Assembly: GCA_036658435.1 (NCBI GenBank)
Contig: JAVXEO010000057.1
Span: forward strand, 1 to 14,285
Direction: 5' to 3'
Origin: DIGJ01 sp036658435
GTDB lineage: Bacteria > Bacillota > Clostridia > Lachnospirales > Lachnospiraceae
DNA: 14,285 nt
Positions 1 through 5,869 of the stretch are shown one piece after another (position 1 is the first letter of the stretch; each line of letters begins with the position of its first letter). Below the pieces are notes generated by a model, which saw nothing but the letters and a program-made list of their open reading frames with translations, had not been told where the DNA came from and did not search any database. The position numbers were made by a program, and so were the translations under genes.

Positions 1-72
1 GTCTCACTTGGCTTTGGTGTTTCACTTGGCTTTGGTGTTTCACTTGGCTTTGGTGTTTCACTCGGTTTTATG
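1..72 (-). repeat. 18-bp coding tandem repeat (SETPKP hexapeptide)
   Basis: Four consecutive 18-bp units are visible at 1-18, 19-36, 37-54 and 55-72. Units two and three are identical, unit one differs at one base, and unit four is degenerate in its second half. Each unit encodes Ser-Glu-Thr-Pro-Lys-Pro on the minus strand. Because the unit is a multiple of three, copy-number change would lengthen or shorten the linker without a frameshift. The array continues to the window edge, so its full length is unknown. Confidence 0.9.
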
Positions 73-236
73 GATTGGGAAGGTGCCTTTATCATCCCAA
101 GAACTTCCGCACGTTCTATAATTTCCTGGTCAGTCAACATTGCTTCTTCTTTTTTTGAATTATAAGAAATAAGAAGTACACCCGCCGTTATTACAATTCC
201 AAGTCCAAGTCCTCTTAAAAAATATTTCAATTTCAT
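1..236 (-). CDS. Membrane-anchored protein with SETPKP repeats, N-terminal fragment (possibly MltG-like)
   Basis: The gene runs off the low-coordinate edge of the window, so only about 78 N-terminal residues are visible. It starts at an ATG (236-234) with a GGGAG about 12 nt upstream, a rather long spacing. Residues 1-8 are short and basic. A hydrophobic membrane segment follows at about 9-26, with a Gly/Leu-rich start (LRGLGLGIVITAGVLLI) and no lipobox. Next come a short helix with the segment DQEIIERAEVLGM and then a hydrophilic linker of tandem SETPKP hexapeptides. The architecture suggests a single-pass protein with an extracytoplasmic linker. From memory, Lachnospiraceae proteins with this kind of N-terminus carry a C-terminal YceG/MltG-like domain, which cleaves nascent peptidoglycan, but that domain is not in view here. 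The function is therefore inference. It is last in the visible flagellar block, 58 bp after the SwrB-like gene. Confidence 0.7.
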   Translation of the reverse strand, partial: MKLKYFLRGLGLGIVITAGVLLISYNSKKEEAMLTDQEIIERAEVLGMIKAPSQSIKPSETPKPSETPKPSETPKPSE

Positions 237-294
237 ATTTAACAATTGCTCCCATCTATGTGCTTTCCTACTTCTATCTTTTTAAAAAGTTTGT

Positions 295-1062
295 TTATTC
301 CCTATAAGAATTGTGAACGCTGCTCCCTTGAAATAGATCAATTACAAGTTTTATTTCACCCTGTCCCATGGATAGAATCTTTGCAATTTCAACAATGGTA
401 TTTCCTTCTTCATAGAGTTTCAATATCTGCTCATTTTTATTGTCGCAAAACTCCACAGCCGGTTTTATGGTATTTGCTTCTATATTTTTTTTCTTTAAAG
501 CTTCTTCGCTCTTAGGTTTTTTGGGTACAGAAGCAGCCCTTATTTTTGCTGCTTGTTCCAACAAGTCCATGGCCGTTTTTTCTGTTTTTTCTATTTTTTC
601 GGTCTTTTCTATTTTTTTTACTTCTTCGGTTTTTAATAAGCTGATTGCTTTGGATGCTTTTTCAATCACGGCTTCTGTTTTTTTTCTTTCTTGATCTACA
701 TCCTGAAGCAAGCCTTTGAGTTGGTTTTCTTTTTCATTTAACATATCATAAAGAAATACCACCTCTGTATGATTTTGCTTTATTTTTTCCAGAATTTGAT
801 CGGAAAATTCGCTGACTGCCATGATTTTTTCATTTGAAATCTGGCTAAGCTGATCATCCGTCTTAACCATAGCTTCTTCTGTTTTATCTGCTAAAATTTC
901 ATCCATTCTCATTTTAATTCTTTGTTCATCTTTTTCATCCCAAATATCAACTTTTGTAATTTCCTTTATTGTTTTTTCTTTTTTTTGATCCATTTTGTCT
1001 GAAATTACATAACTTACTATAATTAACCCAAGTCCAACTACTACTAAACAAATATCTAACAT
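295..1062 (-). CDS. Membrane-anchored coiled-coil protein, SwrB-like (DUF6115-type)
   Basis: This 255-residue protein has one N-terminal membrane segment (about residues 3-20) with almost nothing before it. A long charged, helical, coiled-coil-type region follows at about 22-135. Then come a Lys/Glu-rich low-complexity stretch with two IEKTEK repeats, a basic linker, and a compact C-terminal helix-turn-helix-like segment at about 210-246 (QILKLYEEGNTIVEIAKILS, then GQGEIKLVIDLF). This architecture matches what I recall of Bacillus subtilis SwrB (YlxL), and the gene also lies downstream of sigD in the fla/che operon, as swrB does. SwrB promotes activation of flagellar export and basal-body maturation at the membrane. 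B. subtilis SwrB is shorter (about 167 residues), so the middle region is expanded here. The ATG start follows an AGGGTGA motif and lies 17 bp after the preceding gene. The DUF6115 name and SwrB equivalence are from memory, not from a search. Confidence 0.85.
   Translation of the reverse strand: MLDICLVVVGLGLIIVSYVISDKMDQKKEKTIKEITKVDIWDEKDEQRIKMRMDEILADKTEEAMVKTDDQLSQISNEKIMAVSEFSDQILEKIKQNHTEVVFLYDMLNEKENQLKGLLQDVDQERKKTEAVIEKASKAISLLKTEEVKKIEKTEKIEKTEKTAMDLLEQAAKIRAASVPKKPKSEEALKKKNIEANTIKPAVEFCDNKNEQILKLYEEGNTIVEIAKILSMGQGEIKLVIDLFQGSSVHNSYRE
577..612 (-). repeat. Two-copy 18-bp coding repeat (IEKTEK)
   Basis: Two adjacent 18-bp units, 577-594 and 595-612, match at 16 of 18 bases and both encode Ile-Glu-Lys-Thr-Glu-Lys within the SwrB-like protein. 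It is a charged helical spacer and probably a local slippage duplication. The hexapeptide period is the same as in the SETPKP array of the next gene, but the sequences are unrelated. Confidence 0.6.
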
Positions 1063-1079
1063 TTTTTCACCCTAACTGT

Positions 1080-1388
1080 TTAAATGAACATGTCAAAGCC
1101 GCTTAATTTAATGTCTTTTTTTTCTTCTTTTGAATCTTTATCATTATTATCCTGCTGCTTTGCATTTTTTTCATTATTTTTTTTCTTTCCATCTTTATAG
1201 CGGTATTCATGATTTTCACTTTTATTGGTTTTTACCGTTTGTTTTGCATCATGCTGTAACGAAGCATTATATTGCATTCCAAGTTTTTCGTGTGCATTTG
1301 TTAATTTCTGGTTTTCAGTTTGATGCACTTGAGATGCTTCTTGGGAACGGTTTGGCATGGAAATCACATCAATTGGTCTAATTGGCAT
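1080..1388 (-). CDS. Small hydrophilic, probably disordered protein of the flagellar operon
   Basis: I do not recognise a named family. The 102-residue protein has no membrane segment or signal peptide. Its N-terminus MPIRPIDVISMPNRSQEAS is followed by a Gln/His/Asn-rich helical stretch (about 20-50), then a strongly Lys/Asn/Asp/Glu-rich low-complexity segment (about 65-93). It ends in a short hydrophobic tail, LSGFDMFI. Hydrophobic ends around a disordered middle suggest two short binding motifs on a flexible tether. The ATG has a good AAGGAG about 7 nt upstream. It lies between fapA and the SwrB-like gene in the same transcription direction, so a role in flagellar assembly is a guess from context. 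From memory, similar short proteins starting with an (M/I)RP(I/V)D-type motif occur near sigD in other Clostridia. Confidence 0.75.
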   Translation of the reverse strand: MPIRPIDVISMPNRSQEASQVHQTENQKLTNAHEKLGMQYNASLQHDAKQTVKTNKSENHEYRYKDGKKKNNEKNAKQQDNNDKDSKEEKKDIKLSGFDMFI

Positions 1389-1440
1389 ACGTTTTCTCCT
1401 TAACTTTTATCTACGCTTTTTTGCGAAGAAAAATCAGGAC

Positions 1441-1462
1441 ATGAAGTAATGCTTTACTTCAT
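1441..1462. other. Perfect 9-bp inverted repeat directly after the fapA stop codon
   Basis: ATGAAGTAA (1441-1449), the loop TGCT, and TTACTTCAT (1454-1462) form a perfect 9-bp stem with a 4-nt loop. On the transcribed minus strand it begins one base after the fapA TAA. No U-tract follows: the next bases on that strand are GTCCTGATTTTTC, with the T-run about 7 nt away. It is therefore a poor intrinsic terminator and could instead be a weak attenuator, a processing site or an mRNA-stabilising stem between fapA and the downstream genes. Confidence 0.5.
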
Positions 1463-1463
1463 C

Positions 1464-3122
1464 TTAAATTGACAATATCCGGATATCTGCACGATCCAGT
1501 ACAAATTGTCCATGACTTATTTCTTCTTTTACATACATAGATGACGAAGAAATAACAACCTGAACACCGGGATATACATTTTCCATAAATTTAATTTTTC
1601 CAGCTTTAAATCCATCTATTTCTGCTTTTAAAGTGCCCTGTCTTTTTTCTTTTTGATCTAACATTTCCTGTTTTTTTGTAAACTCCTGTTTTGCAGTAAT
1701 AAATTGTTTCTTTTGATCATTGGTCAGCTCATTCCCACTTTCTATCCTTTTTTTAAATAAAATAAAAATTTGGGACAATTTTTTTTGATTGGCTTTCATT
1801 TCTTCTATTTCTTTTTCCAGATCTTTATATTCTTTCAGCACATCTTCATCCACTCCAATAGAGACTATCGTTTTTGTACACATATTGGATCCAATTACTT
1901 TTGATACAATTTCCTTTCCCGACTTGACTTTCCCGCCGGTTATTATGCTTTTCTTTCCGGTCACCAGTATTTTACCTTTCGCACATACCTGGCTATGCAT
2001 AATGGCATCTGTTGTTATGTCTCCACCAGATTTTACTTCACAATTCTCAATAAAACGAGCGGTTACGTTTCCATTTGAAATAAGTTTTCCCCTTCCCATT
2101 CCCTGAATTCCACGTTTTAATATGATTTGCCCTTCTGCAATTAAGGTTCCGCCTTCCACAACACCCTCTACAACAATATCACCTTTTGCTTTCACCGTAA
2201 ATCCAGTAACCACATTTCCTCGTACTAAAACATTTCCATTATAATCAATGTCTCCAGATGCAACACTAACATCCGCAGGTACTTCATAGGTGTCAGAAAC
2301 AAAAACACGGTCTTCAATCAAGGTAACATGTCCGGAAACATCCGAATACATAATCAGTTTATCTTCTGACAAATGTATATTTCCCCCATGTCTTAATATT
2401 TTTGCAACTACCTTTCCGGGACGAATCACCTTTCCAAAAATGTCAAGTCCCGGCTTCCCATAATCCGCTGGAGTTAATGTTGCTAAAATATCTCCTGCTT
2501 CGACCATATTTATCATGTTCAATTGATGAAAATCAACGGATCCATCTTCATTCATCTTGGGCTTTCCAAAATCTTCTACTTTGAAAGTATAATTAATTTC
2601 GGCACTCTTTCCTTGAACCGGTAGAATGGATTCTGCCAGAATAATCTCTGTGCAATACCTTCTTTCTTTTAAAAAGTCATCAATATTATTTTCGTTCACA
2701 CCGCATTTAATTCCTACGTGAACCAACTCACTCATAATATCTTGTTTTGACATTTTATTTCCTTTTAAAGATGGTGCATAAAAAGTACCGATTGCCTTTA
2801 GGTGAGATTCATCCATTCTAATATCTAGGCATTCATTTTCCGGATATATGGTTTTTCCATTTAACCGTATTTCCTTTTCTTCTATGAGTTCCGATATTTC
2901 TTTTGCCAATATTTTCAAATCATATTCCGTAATTTTTTTTTGCATCAAATATTCAGCAACCATATTATAAGTTAATGCTTCTCCCCCACCTATCGCCGGA
3001 TGCAATATTATATAAGTCCCATCTTCTTTATGGTTTAGCTCAAAAAAACCATTTCGTTCNNNNNNNNNNTTTTCATCCCCAATCTGTGTGCTATGAACAC
3101 ACGGCTCTCTTTCATTGAACAA
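1464..3122 (-). CDS. fapA: FapA / DUF342 family protein (5' end uncertain at assembly gap)
   Basis: This is a DUF342 (FapA, flagellar assembly protein A) family member of about 530-550 residues, close to the usual family size. After an N-terminal domain beginning around RNGFFEL, the central region (from about residue 165) contains the family's typical glycine-rich beta-helix repeats with spaced turns such as GDIDYNGNVLVRGNV and GGTLIAEGQIILKRGIQGMG. A charged coiled coil follows at about 425-505, then a C-terminal beta segment (ENVYPGVQVVISSSS). The family is linked to flagellar assembly and polar localisation in Vibrio, but its role in Clostridia is not established. It lies directly downstream of sigD. 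The start is not settled. The reading frame can be extended through the 10 Ns to a TTG at 3122-3120. However, homologues as I recall them begin just before RNGFF, so the true start is probably in or next to the gap. Confidence 0.85.
   Translation of the reverse strand: MFNEREPCVHSTQIGDEXXXXERNGFFELNHKEDGTYIILHPAIGGGEALTYNMVAEYLMQKKITEYDLKILAKEISELIEEKEIRLNGKTIYPENECLDIRMDESHLKAIGTFYAPSLKGNKMSKQDIMSELVHVGIKCGVNENNIDDFLKERRYCTEIILAESILPVQGKSAEINYTFKVEDFGKPKMNEDGSVDFHQLNMINMVEAGDILATLTPADYGKPGLDIFGKVIRPGKVVAKILRHGGNIHLSEDKLIMYSDVSGHVTLIEDRVFVSDTYEVPADVSVASGDIDYNGNVLVRGNVVTGFTVKAKGDIVVEGVVEGGTLIAEGQIILKRGIQGMGRGKLISNGNVTARFIENCEVKSGGDITTDAIMHSQVCAKGKILVTGKKSIITGGKVKSGKEIVSKVIGSNMCTKTIVSIGVDEDVLKEYKDLEKEIEEMKANQKKLSQIFILFKKRIESGNELTNDQKKQFITAKQEFTKKQEMLDQKEKRQGTLKAEIDGFKAGKIKFMENVYPGVQVVISSSSMYVKEEISHGQFVLDRADIRILSI
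3060..3069. other. 10-N assembly gap
   Basis: Ten consecutive Ns interrupt the sequence exactly at the expected N-terminus of FapA. A run of exactly ten is a common placeholder for a gap of unknown size, so neither the reading frame across it nor the amount of missing DNA can be trusted. Confidence 0.95.
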
Positions 3123-3140
3123 ATATTATGTTCTAATGAT

Positions 3141-3150
3141 CTCCCCTTTA
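3141..3150 (-). promoter_or_regulatory. Ribosome-binding-site-like sequence between sigD and fapA
   Basis: On the minus strand the sequence TAAAGGGGAG follows the sigD stop codon directly. It is the only strong Shine-Dalgarno-like element upstream of fapA. The nearest in-frame start (TTG at 3122) is 18 nt away, too far for efficient use. Either the real start is a rarer codon nearby, or sequence has been inserted or misassembled between this site and the gene. Confidence 0.45.
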
Positions 3151-3921
3151 TTAACCATTAAATATATCGATACTCCCACCTAACCTGCTCTTCATTTTCT
3201 GAAGCGCCTTGGTGTGAAGTTGTGAAATTCTGGATTCTGACACTTCCAATACTCTGCTAATTTCCTTTAATGTAAGTTCCTCATAATAATAAAACAGGAT
3301 TACCTTTTTCTCATTATCTGTTAAGGTATCTATTACTTCTGCAAGCTGTCGTTTTAAATCTTCTTTTTCTATTGCTGTCTCTGGTTGATCATAATGTTCA
3401 TGAAGACCTGGACTTGCTTCCATTCTAGTTTCGCTTCCCTGTTCCATAAATTCATCCAAAGAAACCAAATTCGTAACCTTTGTCTGATTTTTCCAATCCA
3501 TTAATTCTTCAAAAGAAATCTTCAATTCTGTGGCAATTTCTTCATCCGTTCCGATTCTGCCTTTCTCCAATTCAATTTTTTGATAAGCAGCTTCTAATTT
3601 CTTTTGTTTTTGACGGAGGGTTCGCGGAATCCAATCCATCTTTCTTATTTGATCTAAAATAGAACCGCGAATTCTTAAGCTTGCATATGTTTCAAATTTA
3701 ACTCCCTTGAAATTATCAAACTTATCAATGGCATCAATTAAACCAAAGATACCATAGCCAACTAAGTCATCGTATTCAACCGTATAGCCTAAATACATAC
3801 TTAATCGACCTGCTACCACCTTAACAAGCCCGGCATATTCTGTAATCAGTTTTTCACGAATTTCCGGTGATTTTGTTCTTGCATAGTCACCCCAGAGTTT
3901 GTTCTTACTCTCTTCGTTCAT
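3151..3921 (-). CDS. sigD: Flagellar sigma factor SigD / FliA (sigma-28)
   Basis: This is an alternative sigma factor of the FliA/WhiG/SigD family, 256 residues, the normal size. Region 2 (about 20-95) contains the core-binding and -10-recognition segment, with DDLVGYGIFGLIDAIDKFD followed by KFETYASLRIRGSILDQIRK and the family-typical MDWIPRTLR. Region 3 spans about 100-150. Region 4 (about 190-250) has the -35-binding helix-turn-helix LTLKEISRVLEVSESRISQL. The protein directs RNA polymerase to late flagellar, motor and chemoreceptor promoters and is normally held by the anti-sigma factor FlgM until the hook-basal body is complete; flgM is not in this window. The ATG follows a very strong AAGGAGGAGG with a 5-nt spacer, the best ribosome site in the window. 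The gene lies after cheD as in Bacillus subtilis, but with one small membrane gene between them. Confidence 0.96.
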   Translation of the reverse strand: MNEESKNKLWGDYARTKSPEIREKLITEYAGLVKVVAGRLSMYLGYTVEYDDLVGYGIFGLIDAIDKFDNFKGVKFETYASLRIRGSILDQIRKMDWIPRTLRQKQKKLEAAYQKIELEKGRIGTDEEIATELKISFEELMDWKNQTKVTNLVSLDEFMEQGSETRMEASPGLHEHYDQPETAIEKEDLKRQLAEVIDTLTDNEKKVILFYYYEELTLKEISRVLEVSESRISQLHTKALQKMKSRLGGSIDIFNG

Positions 3922-3926
3922 TTATG

Positions 3927-3936
3927 CCTCCTCCTT
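3927..3936 (-). promoter_or_regulatory. Strong ribosome binding site of sigD
   Basis: AAGGAGGAGG on the minus strand ends 5 nt before the sigD ATG. It is clearly stronger than the sites of the neighbouring che genes, which suggests efficient translation of sigD despite its late position in a long operon. Confidence 0.8.
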
Positions 3937-3955
3937 TTGTCACTGTAATCTAAGA

Positions 3956-4243
3956 TTAATTTTCTATTTCACTTCCATCTTCTTCTACAGTTTCTTCAGA
4001 TTCTTCGGATTCTGATTCGGCATCTTCTTTGCTTTCTTCCTCTTCTTCCGTCGGAATACCACCGGAGTCAAGCACTTTTGAAATAACTGCCTTTGTAATT
4101 AATCCAATAATATAAAACACAATAAGTACTCCCAATAAAATCTCCAAGCTCAATAGCTTATCTAACTTATTGGCAATACTAGTAATACATGTTACTGCTC
4201 CTGCTGTCAACATAATAAGAGCGGGAATATATTTTCTTTGCAA
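3956..4243 (-). CDS. Small two-helix membrane protein with acidic C-terminal tail
   Basis: This 95-residue protein of unrecognised family starts at a TTG, supported by a GGATAGG motif about 8 nt upstream. It has two predicted membrane helices (about 6-24 and 34-55) joined by a short loop with two lysines (NKLDKLLS). A short amphipathic stretch (KAVISKVLDSGG) leads into a very acidic tail in which 18 of the last 30 residues are Glu or Asp. There is no signal peptide or catalytic motif. It lies between cheD and sigD, 15 bp after cheD and 34 bp before sigD, and is surely co-transcribed with them. I cannot assign a function. A membrane-tethered acidic tail could bind a basic partner such as a sigma factor, an export component or a chemotaxis protein, but that is inference from position and charge only. 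Confidence 0.75.
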   Translation of the reverse strand: MQRKYIPALIMLTAGAVTCITSIANKLDKLLSLEILLGVLIVFYIIGLITKAVISKVLDSGGIPTEEEEESKEDAESESEESEETVEEDGSEIEN

Positions 4244-4258
4244 TTTCTTTACCTATCC

Positions 4259-4744
4259 TTACATTGTTTTTATATCTTTTCCAACTGATTTTATTCTCAG
4301 AGATCCATTTTCCGGATAAAATTCAATAGTTCTACCATAATTAGCACCGGTATCTTCTGCTAATATCCGAATCCCCAGTTCTTTTAATTTCTTTTTTGTT
4401 GCTTCTACATTACGTTCTCCAATTCGCAGCATATCATTATTGCTTCCAAATGCAAACATTTGAGCTCCGCCTGCTATCTTTGCCGTCAATCCATGTCGAT
4501 TAGCGCCAAGCTTTACCATTGCATCAATGCATGCATCAATTCCTGTATCTGCAAATTTTGCTACATTGCTATTATTTTTTACCAATGTACTATCTGGGAG
4601 CATAATGTGTGCCAATCCCGCGATTTTTCTAGTAGAATCATATAGGGTAACTCCCACACAGGATCCTAACCCCAAGGTTGTAATTGCATCCGGCGTTTGA
4701 CAAATATTAAAATCTGCCATTCCTACTTTTATCATATTACTCAT
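4259..4744 (-). CDS. cheD: CheD, chemoreceptor glutamine deamidase
   Basis: CheD deamidates specific glutamines of methyl-accepting chemoreceptors to glutamate. Through its exchange between receptors and CheC it also takes part in adaptation in the Bacillus-type chemotaxis pathway. At 161 residues it is of normal length. The catalytic Cys29 lies in LGLGSCVGVTLYD and the catalytic His46 in GLAHIMLP. Thr23 just before the cysteine loop corresponds to the third conserved active-site residue known in Thermotoga CheD. The GGAQMF segment and the C-terminal NYGRTIEFYPENG segment are also family features. The ATG is preceded by AAGGTGG with a 9-nt spacer. cheD follows cheC by 14 bp, the usual pairing of genes whose products form a heterodimer. 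Confidence 0.95.
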   Translation of the reverse strand: MSNMIKVGMADFNICQTPDAITTLGLGSCVGVTLYDSTRKIAGLAHIMLPDSTLVKNNSNVAKFADTGIDACIDAMVKLGANRHGLTAKIAGGAQMFAFGSNNDMLRIGERNVEATKKKLKELGIRILAEDTGANYGRTIEFYPENGSLRIKSVGKDIKTM

Positions 4745-4758
4745 ATTTATTAACCACC

Positions 4759-5376
4759 TTATAGTCCTAGAGACGACATTATCCTCGTGTAAGAGTCTAT
4801 GGTTGGAATCAAAACAAAATATCCGTTTACTTCAATATCATTTTCTGAAATTTGTGTTTTAATAACCAGCGCTTTATCGCCAATTTTTCCGAATTCAATC
4901 GCCGGAACACTTAGAATAGCTCCTGCCATGTCAATTGCCATATACGGAACTGATGGCAAAATTGTTAAATTAGTTAATGTGGAAATAGAAGAAAGATACG
5001 CCCCTGCTATAATATTACCAATTTCATTTAATGCAGATAAATCCATCTCCGAAAAATCTTCAAAACAATTTAAATCTTTTTGTAATAAAATGTTTATAAT
5101 GTGATGTGCTGATTCTTTTTCAAGCATAAACATCATCATACCATCCGTGTCGCCATCTAATGTAAATAAAATACCTACAATAAGATTCTCTGCTCCACCA
5201 ATCATATCTGGCAGTTCCTGAAGGCCTAACAACTGTACATTTGGCACTTTCATGTCAATTTTGGAATTTAGGAGCTGGGACAATGCTGTTGTTGCATTGC
5301 CCGCTCCAATATTTCCAATCTCTTTTAATACGTCGAACTGCAGATCGTTTACATCATCAAAACTAAACTCTGACAA
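4759..5376 (-). CDS. cheC: CheC, CheY-P phosphatase
   Basis: CheC dephosphorylates phospho-CheY and binds CheD, inhibiting its deamidase action while being stimulated as a phosphatase. Both signature half-sites (D/S-x3-E-x2-N-x22-P) are intact. The first is in DVLKEIGNIGAGN with a proline 23 residues after the Asn; the second is in SALNEIGNIIAG with the same spacing. So this is a two-centre CheC, not a single-site CheX or FliY fragment. I place the start at the TTG at 5376-5374, which has GAGGTG six bases upstream and gives a 205-residue protein beginning (M)SEFSFDD. Further upstream in-frame starts (ATG at 5397, TTG at 5409) lack a good ribosome site and would overlap cheW. With the chosen start, cheC begins 13 bp after the cheW stop. 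Confidence 0.93.
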   Translation of the reverse strand: MSEFSFDDVNDLQFDVLKEIGNIGAGNATTALSQLLNSKIDMKVPNVQLLGLQELPDMIGGAENLIVGILFTLDGDTDGMMMFMLEKESAHHIINILLQKDLNCFEDFSEMDLSALNEIGNIIAGAYLSSISTLTNLTILPSVPYMAIDMAGAILSVPAIEFGKIGDKALVIKTQISENDIEVNGYFVLIPTIDSYTRIMSSLGL

Positions 5377-5389
5377 TTTGTTCACCTCA

Positions 5390-5857
5390 TTAAGCATTTT
5401 CTTTTTCAATGATTACCTCTGCAATATTAAGTAAAGAAATCAATCCTTCACCTGGTTTACCAATACCACTGATAAATTGTGTTTTATTGTCTGATGCATT
5501 ATAATTTGGCTTATCAATACAGCTTTCATCCAAAGTTACAACTTCTTTCACTTCATCTACAATAAGACCAACGGAAGCCTGTGGTTCCAATTTTATTATG
5601 ATAATTCTCGTTGCATTTGAATAGGCGTCCTGTTCTAAATCAAATTTCATTCGAAGACTCATAACCGGAACAATTTCACCTCGAAGGTTAATAACTCCTT
5701 TGAAATAACGTTGTGCCTTAGGAACTCTGGTTATTTTTTGCATTCTTACAATGTTATCTACATATTGAATGTCTATACCATACTGTTCTGTTCCAAGTTT
5801 CACACATATATATTGCTTTGCATCTTCTGCTACTGTTTTATTATTTATATCAGCCAC
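5390..5857 (-). CDS. cheW: CheW, chemotaxis coupling protein
   Basis: This 155-residue single-domain CheW couples the CheA kinase to chemoreceptors in the signalling array. The typical beta-barrel pattern is visible: YICVKLGTEQYGIDIQYVDN, then ITRVPKAQRYFKGVINLRGE, IVPVMSLR, GLIVDEVKEVV and a C-terminal ISGIGKPGEGLISLLNI. The NLRGEIVPV segment contains the conserved arginine used in receptor and CheA contact. Translation starts at a GTG (5857-5855) preceded by AGGGGG with an 8-nt spacer; a nearby ATG in that spacer is out of frame. It lies 12 bp after cheA. There is no receiver domain, so this is CheW and not CheV. Confidence 0.96.
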   Translation of the reverse strand: MADINNKTVAEDAKQYICVKLGTEQYGIDIQYVDNIVRMQKITRVPKAQRYFKGVINLRGEIVPVMSLRMKFDLEQDAYSNATRIIIIKLEPQASVGLIVDEVKEVVTLDESCIDKPNYNASDNKTQFISGIGKPGEGLISLLNIAEVIIEKENA

Positions 5858-5869
5858 TGCGCATACCCC

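Noticed and set aside
237..294. CTTTTTAAAAAG palindrome in the spacer between the SwrB-like gene and the last gene, considered as a terminator.
   Set aside because: It is a pure A/T stem with no loop and no GC content, and would not form a stable RNA hairpin.
3070..3122. The segment GAGAGCCGTGTG next to the gap resembles a motif seen near the 3' part of some group II introns, suggesting a hidden intron.
   Set aside because: The resemblance is about 12 bases. The paired half (CACGGTTC type) and an AY end are not present, and no reverse-transcriptase sequence is visible. It is kept only as one possible explanation of the gap.
3946..3958. TAATC-TAA-GATTA palindrome just upstream of sigD, possibly an operator.
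   Set aside because: A 5-bp AT-rich dyad overlapping the stop codon of the preceding gene is expected by chance in this base composition, and no promoter is seen beside it.
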